DNA of 64,000 bases from an uncultured Saccharospirillaceae bacterium (GTDB taxonomy: Bacteria; Pseudomonadota; Gammaproteobacteria; Pseudomonadales; Oceanobacteraceae): positions 124,001 to 188,000 of the forward strand of contig CANMOZ010000007.1 of NCBI GenBank assembly GCA_947499545.1, read 5' to 3'. Position numbers and translations under genes: made by a program. The notes under the pieces were generated by a model, which saw nothing but the letters and a program-made list of their open reading frames with translations, was not told where the DNA came from and made no database searches. Positions 40,116 to 49,217 of this stretch are shown in pieces; the first letter of the stretch is position 1; each line of letters opens with the position of its first letter.

Positions 40116-42440
40116 TTATTTAGCTTTCTTGTTAACGGTTTGAAGGGGAGCGATCAAATCGTCCATGTGCTTTTTTTTTGATAAAAGCCAAGAAGCCAAA
40201 CAGGCTTGAAGTTCCTTTTCTGAAAAGGGTTTTGATAAAAAATCATTCATTCCTGCCCTTATGCAGTCTTGCCTAGCGTCTTCAGCTACGTTTGCGGTTA
40301 AAGCTATAATCGGAATATCCCCTAAGGGAGATGACAACTTACGTATATGTCGCGTAGCCTCATACCCATCCATATTCGGCATCATGCAATCCATAAGCAC
40401 CAAATCAAAATCCCGCTCCCTCTGAAGAGCCTCAAGCGCTTCTCTCCCATCATTGGCAATCACTACTTCTAACCCAATATGCTCCAACAGTTCTTGAGCC
40501 ACCATTTGGTTAACAGGGGCGTCCTCTGCCAACAGTATTTTTCCATTAAGCCGACCGACTTGGTTTTCTTTCTGCGGGTTATCGAGCGTAGTGGTTTTTG
40601 GTTCGTAAATACGTTTCATCCATTCTCTATTCGAGCATGGAAACTCTAAGAATCTTGACTGATCCTCTTCAGAGAGACCAGCAAATGTATCCATATGCTC
40701 AACGACCAACAGCAAGTGTTCATAGGTATCTAATAAACCCCTCACTTCATCCATGGTCAGGTTTTCAACAAAAGCGACTAATTCCGTAGAACGCTCAAGC
40801 GTATGCTTGTATTCAGGTAAATTCATGGATTGATGATGAGGAATAATCTCCATCTCCTGTCCATACATGCTCATTTTGTTTACAAGGATTTTCTCTAAGT
40901 ACCAAGGAAACCCAACCAAACAAAGCGATTGATTAGACCCTCGATCACCTAACAAGGCGACGTCACCTTTTGATTTCAAGTTCACTTCTATTTCAAAGGT
41001 GCTACCACGCCCCTGCTCGCTAGTAACACGAATACTTCCATTCATTAACTCGACAATTTTTTTGGATATTGCCAATCCCAGCCCAGTCCCACCATATTTT
41101 CGTGTGGTCGAAGCATCAGCCTGAGCAAAAGCTTCAAACAATTGATCTTGCTGGTCTCTTGAAATACCTACACCTGTATCGGTAACGCCTATAATAATAT
41201 GCCCAAGACTTTTGGTTGCTTTGCTCACCGTCAAACCAACCGATCCTTGGTCGGTAAACTTAATGGCATTTCCCAGCAAATTGGTGATCACTTGTCGAAT
41301 ACGAACTGGATCTCCCCAGAAATGCTCAGCCACATTCACTTGATAATCCAAGTAAAGATGTAAGCCTTTGTTTCTTGCCTGAGACTTAAGAAGCGACAGC
41401 GTATCGATGCATACTTGTTCTAATGAAAACTGAACAACCTCCAACTCTAATTTATTGGCTTCAATCTTAGAGAAATCTAAGACGTCATTAATGACGGCAA
41501 CCAACGATTCCCCAGAGCTTTTGATCAAATCCAAGCAACGACGCTGATAACCCGTAAGGTTCGTCTTATTCAGAACCTGCACCATCCCTAAAACACCGTT
41601 CATAGGCGTTCGAATTTCATGGCTCATCGTCGAGAGAAAGATGGATTTTGCTTTATAAGCTTCGTTAACCTTTTGCATCGCTTCTTTTTGAGCCAGCTCA
41701 TTGCGGTAAGCATCCATCACATGCTCATTATACGCACTGGATAATTTACCCAGCTCATTATTGGAGCGGTAGCGAATCAAAGCAGGCAAGCCCAGCAAAT
41801 GTCCTTTTTGTATGTCGCTGGTCATGGCGCCCAAAGGCCGAACAACATGCGCATAGGCTGATGCATAAGCAAACAAACCCAGCAATAACAAAGAAGCCGC
41901 TAACAAAGTAATAACTGCAGAAAATTGTTCTCGTGTATTGGCGGTCAGGCGTTCTGTTCGTACCAATGCAAACAGGGCCAAACTTCTCCGCGTGGTACGA
42001 TCAGAGCTAAAAGTATTGATTTTAGAAATTAATACGCCACGAGCATCTTCAACCGTATCGAAATGATAGGCAATTGGACCGTTTATATATTCTAAATAGG
42101 GTTCAAGAAGCTCGACAGCTTCTATATGTTGATTAGAGAATTCCCAACGACTGGCGCCCAAAACTTGCTGAGCACTTAGATCTAAAATCAACAAATCATC
42201 AATATCTTCACTGGACCCAAGAAGACTGGACAAACGAATGGCCACCGCATCCGTTGCATTATTTTCAATGCCAAGCGTAAAGGTTTCCGATAGGGTTTGG
42301 GCTCTTTCTTCCAACTCGAGCTCAACCAAACTATTGAAAGAGTGATACAAAATAACTGAGAATATACCGAAAATCAGCAAAATAGACGCAACAAGAGGCA
42401 GCACTAACCGAATTGCCAATTTGCCTTGGAATATCGCCAC
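40116..42440 (-). CDS. Hybrid sensor histidine kinase with receiver domain
   Basis: Protein of 774 residues. A transmembrane helix near 12-32, a periplasmic sensor about 35-180, a second helix near 182-202, HAMP-like region, HisKA with STMSHEIRTPMNG near 272, HATPase with DTGVGIS, FAQADASTTRKYGGTGLGL, a poorly conserved linker 500-640, and a C-terminal receiver with LAEDAPVNQ and phospho-Asp in VLMDCMMPNMDGYEA. The GTG start has AAGGGG seven bases upstream. It lies 27 bp after a lipoprotein binding-protein gene and both are on the minus strand, so they are co-transcribed. No histidine phosphotransfer domain is present, so a separate one is required. Confidence 0.93.
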   Translation of the reverse strand: MAIFQGKLAIRLVLPLVASILLIFGIFSVILYHSFNSLVELELEERAQTLSETFTLGIENNATDAVAIRLSSLLGSSEDIDDLLILDLSAQQVLGASRWEFSNQHIEAVELLEPYLEYINGPIAYHFDTVEDARGVLISKINTFSSDRTTRRSLALFALVRTERLTANTREQFSAVITLLAASLLLLGLFAYASAYAHVVRPLGAMTSDIQKGHLLGLPALIRYRSNNELGKLSSAYNEHVMDAYRNELAQKEAMQKVNEAYKAKSIFLSTMSHEIRTPMNGVLGMVQVLNKTNLTGYQRRCLDLIKSSGESLVAVINDVLDFSKIEANKLELEVVQFSLEQVCIDTLSLLKSQARNKGLHLYLDYQVNVAEHFWGDPVRIRQVITNLLGNAIKFTDQGSVGLTVSKATKSLGHIIIGVTDTGVGISRDQQDQLFEAFAQADASTTRKYGGTGLGLAISKKIVELMNGSIRVTSEQGRGSTFEIEVNLKSKGDVALLGDRGSNQSLCLVGFPWYLEKILVNKMSMYGQEMEIIPHHQSMNLPEYKHTLERSTELVAFVENLTMDEVRGLLDTYEHLLLVVEHMDTFAGLSEEDQSRFLEFPCSNREWMKRIYEPKTTTLDNPQKENQVGRLNGKILLAEDAPVNQMVAQELLEHIGLEVVIANDGREALEALQRERDFDLVLMDCMMPNMDGYEATRHIRKLSSPLGDIPIIALTANVAEDARQDCIRAGMNDFLSKPFSEKELQACLASWLLSKKKHMDDLIAPLQTVNKKAK

Positions 42441-42467
42441 GCTCTACCCCTTGTTTGCGACGAGTGA

Positions 42468-43469
42468 CTACTTATCTGAGGCTACAGCGGATCCTTCTGG
42501 AATACGAAACCACTGTTGCAACCCTTGGCATTGCTGAAAATCTTCACCATAAATTAAACGGCAAGTGGCGGTTGCGTTATCCATCAAAGCTGCGGGTGTC
42601 AACAGTTCTTTCTGTTCATTTTGATTGACGATAATAAGGTCGTTAATGGTTGCGACAAAATCTTCAACAGAAATTCCTTCTCTAGCTGCCATTAGAGCAG
42701 CCGCGGATTGAGTGTTTTCACGATAGTGGTCTACTGCCTTTTGCCAAGCAATGTGTAACCTTTTTTTGAAGTCATCTAGATCCTTCACCGCATCGGTTTT
42801 GACCACCACAATATCAATCACTTCTTTTGGAATCTGTCCTGAATCAAAAATGACTTTATAATCGGGGTTTTCCAAGATGCGGATCGACGCCGGCGGGTAA
42901 GTCACAAAAGCCTCAATAATGCCTTCTTTTAGCAACCGTTCCCCTTCTGATTGTTCGGCCTGAACTTGCACCACATCTGAAAATTTCAACGCCTCTTTTT
43001 GTAAGGCCCTGTACAACATGTACGCACCTAATGAATCTCGCTCTAATCCAATCGGCTTGCCTTTTAGGTCAGCAATACTGCCAACATCCTTACGCGCAAT
43101 AATGACATCACTGCCTGCGCTGTAATCGGTAATAAGGACGGGCGTAACTTCAGCATTGTGATCAACCATCGCTTTGACCACTTCAGACATAGTCCCAGCC
43201 ATGCCATTCACTTTTCCGCTCATAAACGCCCTTAAGCCATCACTGAGCGAAGCCGCCGGCACCATCTCTACATTTAGCCCTTGCTCCTTAAAGAAACCTT
43301 TTTGGTCAGCGTAATAAAGAAACTCGTATCCTGGCCATGGATTAAAGGCTATTCGTACCTTTTCGGATTTTTGACTGGGTGCGCACCCTTGCAAACACAA
43401 CACCCAAACAAGGCTGATGATGGCCAAGCTTGCGCGGATGAATTGACGAGCTGAGATTGTAGCGGTCAT
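42468..43469 (-). CDS. NitT/TauT-type ABC substrate-binding lipoprotein
   Basis: Protein of 333 residues with a lipobox (VLCLQGC, Cys near 29) and the NMT1/SsuA-type fold: RIAFNPWPGYEFLYYADQKGFFKEQGLNVEMV, SDGLRAFMSGKVNGMAGTMSE and LKGKPIGLERDSLGAYML. Such proteins bind nitrate, sulfonates, thiamine precursors or similar small molecules. No permease or ATPase is near. It precedes the hybrid kinase by 27 bp, so a sensory role is likely. AAGGA lies nine bases before the ATG. Confidence 0.9.
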   Translation of the reverse strand: MTATISARQFIRASLAIISLVWVLCLQGCAPSQKSEKVRIAFNPWPGYEFLYYADQKGFFKEQGLNVEMVPAASLSDGLRAFMSGKVNGMAGTMSEVVKAMVDHNAEVTPVLITDYSAGSDVIIARKDVGSIADLKGKPIGLERDSLGAYMLYRALQKEALKFSDVVQVQAEQSEGERLLKEGIIEAFVTYPPASIRILENPDYKVIFDSGQIPKEVIDIVVVKTDAVKDLDDFKKRLHIAWQKAVDHYRENTQSAAALMAAREGISVEDFVATINDLIIVNQNEQKELLTPAALMDNATATCRLIYGEDFQQCQGLQQWFRIPEGSAVASDK

Positions 43470-43586
43470 TGCACAGTTTCCTTACCTTAAATGAATGGCT
43501 AATAAGGAAGTTTAGCTGCCCGTCAAGCGAAGAGAAGGCCATTTATCAATAAGCTGTAGAGTTTGTAAACGAACCAGAGAAAGATG

Positions 43587-43620
43587 GCCACTTTCACCCT
43601 TTGGAGCAAAGTGGCTTTTT
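43587..43620. terminator. Bidirectional terminator between pyrF and the lipoprotein gene
   Basis: Perfect 8-bp stem GCCACTTT / AAAGTGGC with a 13-base loop. Five T residues follow on the plus strand; on the minus strand, in the direction of pyrF, the following bases are CATCTTTCTC. pyrF is the gene that ends here, so the better T-tract points against the known transcription. Confidence 0.6.
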
Positions 43621-43694
43621 GATCATTTAATGGAGAGGGGGTATTGATGAGTCAAGTGATCTGATGGCAGATAACTCCCAATCAATCCAGCCGA

Positions 43695-44396
43695 TCAATC
43701 CGGCCAATGAATTTCAGCCAAAATACGCTCAAGCGCAACCAAGGGGTCACTCGCAGCTGTGATTGCACGCCCAATGACTAAATAATCAGACCCCATAGAT
43801 AAGGCATCCGCTGGCGTGACAATCCTTTTTTGATCATCCGCAGCTGCAAATAATGGACGTATACCGGGTGTGACCAATTTGAAGTCCGGACCTAATCGCT
43901 CCCGAATCAATCTTGCTTCTTGCGCTGAGCAAACCACTCCCTGCATACCAACCGATTGCGACAGCTCTGCTAGGTGCAGCACCTGGTCAATGAGAGAACG
44001 TTTAAGCCCAATGGAATTCAGTTCATGTTCATCCATGCTCGTTAATACGGTCACGGCAATCATAATAGGTTTATGCTCACTTTGCTGAAGGCTTTCAATA
44101 ACCTTCGACATCATGGCTGGACCACCTGAGGCATGAACATTCAACATCCATATCCCCAATTTTGCTGCAGCTAAACAGGCTTTGGCTGTGGTATTTGGGA
44201 TGTCATGGAATTTTAAATCCAAAAACACTTCAAAGCCGAGCGTTTGGAGAGACTCAATGACTTGCGGACCAGCTGAGGTGAATAGCTCTTTTCCAACTTT
44301 TACGCGGCATTGTTTGGGATCCAACTGCTTTGCCATTGCCAATGCATCTTCGGCACAGGGATAGTCCAATGCAACGATCACAGGGCTGATCGCCAT
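43695..44396 (-). CDS. pyrF: Orotidine 5'-phosphate decarboxylase
   Basis: Protein of 233 residues from the methionine of AISPVIVALDYP, with AAGGAG nine bases upstream; a start nine codons earlier (44423) would extend it needlessly. The catalytic DLKFHDIPNT (Asp-Lys-x-x-Asp) is near 60-69, VTPGIRP near 180 and GSDYLVIGRAIT near 203. It makes UMP in pyrimidine biosynthesis. Its length is standard for gammaproteobacteria. It stands alone. Confidence 0.97.
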   Translation of the reverse strand: MAISPVIVALDYPCAEDALAMAKQLDPKQCRVKVGKELFTSAGPQVIESLQTLGFEVFLDLKFHDIPNTTAKACLAAAKLGIWMLNVHASGGPAMMSKVIESLQQSEHKPIMIAVTVLTSMDEHELNSIGLKRSLIDQVLHLAELSQSVGMQGVVCSAQEARLIRERLGPDFKLVTPGIRPLFAAADDQKRIVTPADALSMGSDYLVIGRAITAASDPLVALERILAEIHWPD

Positions 44397-44657
44397 GAGG
44401 GAAAGCTCCTTTCCATTAACCAAATTGGGGCCAGTCTACCAGAACTCCCTCTCTATCCCAGTAGAAAATTCCAACATCTTGTTTTTAAAGGTTAATTAAA
44501 CGCCTCAAACCAAGCACCTCTATTAGTTACACCGGCAACTTTTTGGACCTTACTCCAACATAAGCGTCGCTTAAAAAACACCCACCCCATCTTTTTCCGA
44601 GCATTTCATGATATTTGACGCCTGTGGGCGAAAATTGGCCACAATCACTTTTCAAGC

Positions 44658-44666
44658 TGATATGAT
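44658..44666 (+). promoter_or_regulatory. Extended -10 promoter for the symporter gene
   Basis: TGATATGAT fits the extended -10 form TGnTATAAT with one mismatch. No good -35 lies at 17 bp, which extended -10 promoters tolerate. Transcription would start near 44673, giving a 5' leader of about 112 bases. Confidence 0.4.
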
Positions 44667-44681
44667 GCTTGGCTTTATGTT

Positions 44682-44765
44682 TGGCGCTGACATTACGAGC
44701 GCCACTTTGGGGAGTAACCCTTCAGGTTACCGGTTCGTCCTAGTTGCTGTAGCAGGTTGCTAGAT
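44682..44765 (+). promoter_or_regulatory. Structured, riboswitch-like 5' leader of the NSS symporter gene
   Basis: Three local structures lie in tandem: TGGCGCT / AGCGCCA (44682-44704), then GTAACC CTTCA GGTTAC (44714-44730), then CTAG..GCAG/TTGC..CTAG around 44740-44762. Between the first two is TTTGGGGAGTAACC, close to the GGGGAGUAGC core that opens yybP-ykoY (manganese) riboswitches, and TTCGTC follows the second hairpin where that class has GUCGUC. The closing P1 partner is not obvious, so class membership is tentative. Confidence 0.35.
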
Positions 44766-44784
44766 CAAGTAAGAAATCAGCGTA

Positions 44785-46128
44785 ATGACAACTCAACAAG
44801 ATACTTTCCGTTCCAAACTCGGTTTCATTCTTTCCGCTTCTGGTGCCGCTGTTGGCCTGGGGAATATTTGGGCTTTCCCTACTCAGGTAGCAGATAACGG
44901 CGGAGCGGCTTTTATCTTAGTCTATCTGCTTATGATCGTAGCCATTGGTTATCCCATCATGACGCTTGAGCTGACTTTAGGTAAATACGGCCAATCCGAC
45001 CCCATTGCCAGCATGAGAAAAGCTGCCAAACCCTTTTGGCTCAAACAACTGGGAACACTTTTTACACTGGTTGGTATCTTAGTCCCCACCCTCATTATTA
45101 CGTTTTATAACATTGTCGCGGGTTGGATTATTCTGTACATGATCGGAAATATCGTTGCCCTCTTCAGCCCTGAAAGCGCACAGTGGTTTTTTGATTTTTC
45201 TCTCGAACGTAACCTTCTAGGTAGTTTGATATTCTTCGCTCTAACCATCGCCATTATCCGTCAAGGCGTTCAAGAGGGTATTGAAAAATGGTCAACGCGC
45301 ATGATGCCAGCACTATTTATTTTGTTCATCGGCATGTTCATTTTCATTTTGACCCAAGACGGTGCTGGAGAAGGCATTCGACACTTCTTCGTACCTAATT
45401 TAGATCGCGCCTTGAAAGTAGATGTTTGGATGACTGCAATGTCTCAAGCATTTTTCTCTTTAACCATCGGCTCATGTGTCCTTTTGGCCTATGGTTCTTA
45501 CCTCAAATCTTCTGTCAGCATCCCTAAAGCGGGTGCTCAAATTGCATTGATTGATACAACCGTTGCTCTGTTGGCAGGTATGGTCATCATTCCCGCCATG
45601 TTTGTGGCTATGCATAATGGAGTAGAAATTTTTGGCGAGAATGGCAAGCTAATAAGCAGTGATGGGTTGGTTTTCCAAGTATTGCCAGCGCTGTTCGACA
45701 GCTTAGGCTTTGAAGGCCGGATTCTAGCCATTGTCTTCTTCGCATTGATGACCCTAGCCGCTTTGACTTCGTCCATCTCCATGCTAGAAATCCCTGTCGC
45801 TGCGGTTAAAAACTATGTCCCGGCTTCACGTGAACAGCTTACCTGGGGCTTAGGCATATTGTTGTTCTTAGCCAGCGCAGTCATTTGCGTCAACTTTGGT
45901 GAGTTATTTGGTGCCGTCATCACTTTCTCAACAGGACGTTTAATGCCCTTCTTTGCTTTAATCGTTTGCATTTGGGGCGCTTGGGTGTTGGGCCGGGCGC
46001 AACTATTAAAAGCCATGGTTGGCAAAGAGGTTGAAGAAACCCTTGGTATACGTATTCTGCTTGCTTATGTAAAATTTGTTTGCCCAGCCATTACGGCCAT
46101 TATTTTTTACCAAGCAGTCTTTAAATAG
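44785..46128 (+). CDS. Sodium-dependent NSS-family symporter
   Basis: Integral membrane protein of 447 residues with about eleven to twelve helices. The N-terminus SKLGFILSASGAAVGLGNIWAFP is the hallmark of neurotransmitter:sodium symporters, where it forms the sodium and substrate site in helix 1. Bacterial members import amino acids or similar solutes. A structured leader precedes it, and no other transport genes follow. The ATG at 44785 has only a weak GAAATCAGCG upstream; its translation may be under leader control. Confidence 0.93.
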   Translation: MTTQQDTFRSKLGFILSASGAAVGLGNIWAFPTQVADNGGAAFILVYLLMIVAIGYPIMTLELTLGKYGQSDPIASMRKAAKPFWLKQLGTLFTLVGILVPTLIITFYNIVAGWIILYMIGNIVALFSPESAQWFFDFSLERNLLGSLIFFALTIAIIRQGVQEGIEKWSTRMMPALFILFIGMFIFILTQDGAGEGIRHFFVPNLDRALKVDVWMTAMSQAFFSLTIGSCVLLAYGSYLKSSVSIPKAGAQIALIDTTVALLAGMVIIPAMFVAMHNGVEIFGENGKLISSDGLVFQVLPALFDSLGFEGRILAIVFFALMTLAALTSSISMLEIPVAAVKNYVPASREQLTWGLGILLFLASAVICVNFGELFGAVITFSTGRLMPFFALIVCIWGAWVLGRAQLLKAMVGKEVEETLGIRILLAYVKFVCPAITAIIFYQAVFK

Positions 46129-46185
46129 CCAAAGCCGTTAGGGTTACCATTCACAGCCTGAACGGCAGCCCTAAGGGTGCATCCC

Positions 46186-47172
46186 ATGCAGCCAGACACT
46201 GCTTATGATCTTGTGACGCCCAGAGCTGAACATTTCCAACTCTGGGCAGAGCGCCAATACAATCAATGGCGCTCTCATCTAAGTGCCACCTGGCAACCCA
46301 GCATCATTAAACACCTTGAACAATTATGCGTTTCCGAGTGGGAAACTGTGTTTTCACACCGCTGGGCAACTGAGCAGCAGCGGACCTATTCAGACGCTAG
46401 ATTATCAAACCCCTTATTTGAACCTTATTATTGGGACGATTCGCCAGGAGATAGCGGATACGCCTATCTTGATTTTTACAATGCTTGTATTGAGAAACCC
46501 CACCTTCGAGTCTGGTGCAGCCTGCCCTTACACCAAACCAGCGGTTTAAAACAGCTATCAAAACGTATCCAATCCGAACGCCCAGAATGGTGTGGCTATC
46601 CTATATTGGTTTTTGCCCAAGGGTACGATTGTCAGCAGTTCGGTCGTAGCAACCGATCAAACGTTCAGCGGAATTGGTGGATTGCACAAAGCCCTGAAAC
46701 AGCCCTATCGACGACAAACCTGACCGAGACTAAAAACACCATAACCATCCGACCAGGGCAATCCACTCAGCTCTTTCAGCCTTACCAACAAGCATACGAT
46801 TGCTATCAACGAGCCACCTCTTGGCCACTCATCAGATGCCAATATTCCGATTTTAAGCAAGCAGAAAACCATCAGGGGTTGTTTGAAGCCATAGATAACG
46901 AAACCCAACAAAGCATGGGGGTAATCGTACTGGGCAGAACAAAGCCCTTTGGCATAGATGCACTTGAGATCAAAGAGAAATGCCTTTTTCTAGGTCATCG
47001 ACGCCAAGGAAAAGGGGTTCTGTTGGAAGCTGCACTCTATCGATATTTAAAAGCGGAAGGCTACCCTCACCCCATTATCGGCGGGATTCTTTCTAGCAAC
47101 CTAGCCTCTACAGCCTGTGCAACGGTTTTTAATCGACAGTGCTTGATGAGCGAATCTTTAGTCTATTTCTAA
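46186..47172 (+). CDS. GNAT-like protein of unknown role
   Basis: Protein of 328 residues from the ATG at 46186; a GTG three codons earlier (46177) is possible. AAGGGTG lies just upstream. The last 120 residues look like an acetyltransferase core: QQSMGVIVLGRTKPFGIDALEIKEKCLFLG, the CoA-loop-like HRRQGKGVLLEAALYRYLKAEGY, and ILSSNLASTACATVFN. The first 200 residues are rich in Trp and Gln and I do not recognise them. It follows the symporter by 57 bp in the same direction. Function unknown. Confidence 0.65.
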   Translation: MQPDTAYDLVTPRAEHFQLWAERQYNQWRSHLSATWQPSIIKHLEQLCVSEWETVFSHRWATEQQRTYSDARLSNPLFEPYYWDDSPGDSGYAYLDFYNACIEKPHLRVWCSLPLHQTSGLKQLSKRIQSERPEWCGYPILVFAQGYDCQQFGRSNRSNVQRNWWIAQSPETALSTTNLTETKNTITIRPGQSTQLFQPYQQAYDCYQRATSWPLIRCQYSDFKQAENHQGLFEAIDNETQQSMGVIVLGRTKPFGIDALEIKEKCLFLGHRRQGKGVLLEAALYRYLKAEGYPHPIIGGILSSNLASTACATVFNRQCLMSESLVYF

Positions 47173-47195
47173 AATGGACTTTATTGCCTATTCCG

Positions 47196-49046
47196 CTACC
47201 TAGGCCCAGGCAACGAATGCAATGCACCGTCCGTTTCAGAAGAGTCTTGCTGGTTATCTTCTGATTGTTGAGATTCATGCTCTACGGGGGAGTCGGAACC
47301 TTGCTGCAATCTGGCTTTCAGCGCCTGCCAAATAAAACCAGGCTCTCTCTGGTCTTTTGTTGTATCCGGCATCAAATTGGCTGAGTCTTCTTTTGACGTC
47401 GAACGCAGCTCCTCTTTAGACTCAACTTCCATTGCATCTTGTTCAGATAACGAGGGCGTTTCTTCACTGGCGTCAACATCGTTCGCACGATCAACTTCGA
47501 TATCGGCTTCGACAGGATGATTTTCTATTGCCAGTTCATCAGACAATGTCTTTTCACCCACCGGCACATGATCATCACTTTCTTGTTGAGGCTGTTCAAC
47601 AAAGTAAGACCAGTCTTCCGCTTTGATATCACCAAATATTTTTTCATTGCCCAATTCAGAGCTTTCCTGCTTTTCGCGAACCACTGAATCGGCTTCAACA
47701 GCAGTGCGCCTTTGCATAAATCGATTGGGATATTGAGCAGCATACCGGCCTTGCAAATACAAATCTGCAAAAGCCATATAATTTTGAAAGCCATGCAATA
47801 CGCCCATGCTGTAATCCAGCGGAATTGCACTGCCCTGATCAAAGGCGATGCCCCTTGGGTAATTTCTAAACCACTTCATCCAAGCAATGGGGGCTGCTTC
47901 TGTGCCGACAGGCGTATCCAGCAACGGCGTTTGGGAAGCCAGCTCAGGGTATTGGGCTGTTGAATGACAGGACTGGCAACTGGTATCTTCATGGTATGTT
48001 GCGCTGCTTAGGCGACCGCCCCACCCCGATCTCACCAGTGGGCGCTCATCTCTAGGCACCAAATAGGTTTGCGTTAACGATGAACTCCGCCCAGAATTTG
48101 GCTCAACGGCCATGCTCTGATTAGGGTCGTTACCCCACATTAAGCCAACGGGTTTTAAATGATGCCATGATGGTTGACGAACGTTACGGCCATCGTATTG
48201 AAAGTTCGCAAACACCCATCCACTCAAATCATTAACCCTTGGGTCTCGAACCATCACCGCCACTTCCAGCAATGACACTTGGTTCTCTAATCTCTGCCCG
48301 GGGTAACTGGCCTTGATACCGGGAAGATCTTCCGCAGCTAAAAATGCTCTTCGTTGCAGCGGATTCTCAAGGGCCGGCACCTGCTTCTGGTTCAACGGCA
48401 CCCACAGGGTTTTGATCATGACGCTCCCAACGGGAAACCCAGAACGCTGCTGAAAATAGTCCAATTTGGGTGGCATGCCGGGTACCCACACCTGCCCCAA
48501 CACCCAAGCCGCCACCGGATTATAAAGGCTCAGTGAATAGGCGCTGGTTTCATCCCGTTGAGTATCCGCTAAATGGCCTGCTGGTATACGTTGTTGACGC
48601 ACCAAACCACTGAACCCTTCTCGACCTTCAGCCCCCCAATGCAGCCAGGGCGCATGAAACCACTGAGGATCAGCCGTATTGGAAAAGGGCACATCCACCA
48701 CAAAACCTTCTACGTTCGTTTTGGCCTCATTTGTTTTTAGATATCGCTCGTACACATAGACAAACAACTGATCCAAATACTCTTTCGGTGCTTGTTTTAC
48801 GTTAATGGAAAATAATTTCTTTAATTCAGGATCAACTTCGGGCTGCTGCTTGGGGTAATGCTGTTGTAATTGAAATACGGGAGAAGTGACATCCTCAGGC
48901 GGCAGCATATGACCAAAATCAGGAGCTTGGGCATTGACCGATAAATGGAAGTTCATGAACAAGCACAACAGACCGAAAGATCTAGCCTGTTGTTTACTTC
49001 GTTGGATGTTGTCCATCCATTGATCAATAAATGCTAAAGACTTCAT
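47196..49046 (-). CDS. Periplasmic CxxCH haem protein with acidic tail
   Basis: Protein of 616 residues from the ATG at 49046, which has GGTGGGG six bases upstream; the GTG four codons earlier is less likely. A signal peptide ends near NAQA. A single CQSCH haem-binding motif lies near 357 in TYHEDTSCQSCHSTAQ. The preceding 250 residues contain repeated W-rich beta-type stretches (SGWVFANFQYDGRN). The last 150 residues are an acidic, Ser/Gln/Glu-rich low-complexity tail. I know similar cytochrome-like hypothetical proteins from marine proteobacteria but no function. It is convergent, 23 bp apart, with the GNAT-like gene. Confidence 0.75.
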   Translation of the reverse strand: MKSLAFIDQWMDNIQRSKQQARSFGLLCLFMNFHLSVNAQAPDFGHMLPPEDVTSPVFQLQQHYPKQQPEVDPELKKLFSINVKQAPKEYLDQLFVYVYERYLKTNEAKTNVEGFVVDVPFSNTADPQWFHAPWLHWGAEGREGFSGLVRQQRIPAGHLADTQRDETSAYSLSLYNPVAAWVLGQVWVPGMPPKLDYFQQRSGFPVGSVMIKTLWVPLNQKQVPALENPLQRRAFLAAEDLPGIKASYPGQRLENQVSLLEVAVMVRDPRVNDLSGWVFANFQYDGRNVRQPSWHHLKPVGLMWGNDPNQSMAVEPNSGRSSSLTQTYLVPRDERPLVRSGWGGRLSSATYHEDTSCQSCHSTAQYPELASQTPLLDTPVGTEAAPIAWMKWFRNYPRGIAFDQGSAIPLDYSMGVLHGFQNYMAFADLYLQGRYAAQYPNRFMQRRTAVEADSVVREKQESSELGNEKIFGDIKAEDWSYFVEQPQQESDDHVPVGEKTLSDELAIENHPVEADIEVDRANDVDASEETPSLSEQDAMEVESKEELRSTSKEDSANLMPDTTKDQREPGFIWQALKARLQQGSDSPVEHESQQSEDNQQDSSETDGALHSLPGPR

Positions 49047-49217
49047 CCAAAACCCCACCTTTTATTTAGGTCTCTCACATACAAATAACTGCTCGGATGG
49101 GTATAGCTCAAAGGTGCTGATTTTATCTAGTCATTCACAGTCGTTTACGAAAACGTTACATCTAAACCTATCAATCGTGCGTAAAGAATTTTCCTACCAA
49201 TAAGGAGAACTTGGTTC

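Larger units (their letters stand above)
44424..44784. other. 361-bp gap upstream of the symporter gene
   Basis: Holds the promoter and structured leader listed separately. The part from 44424 to about 44640 shows nothing distinctive. Confidence 0.5.
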
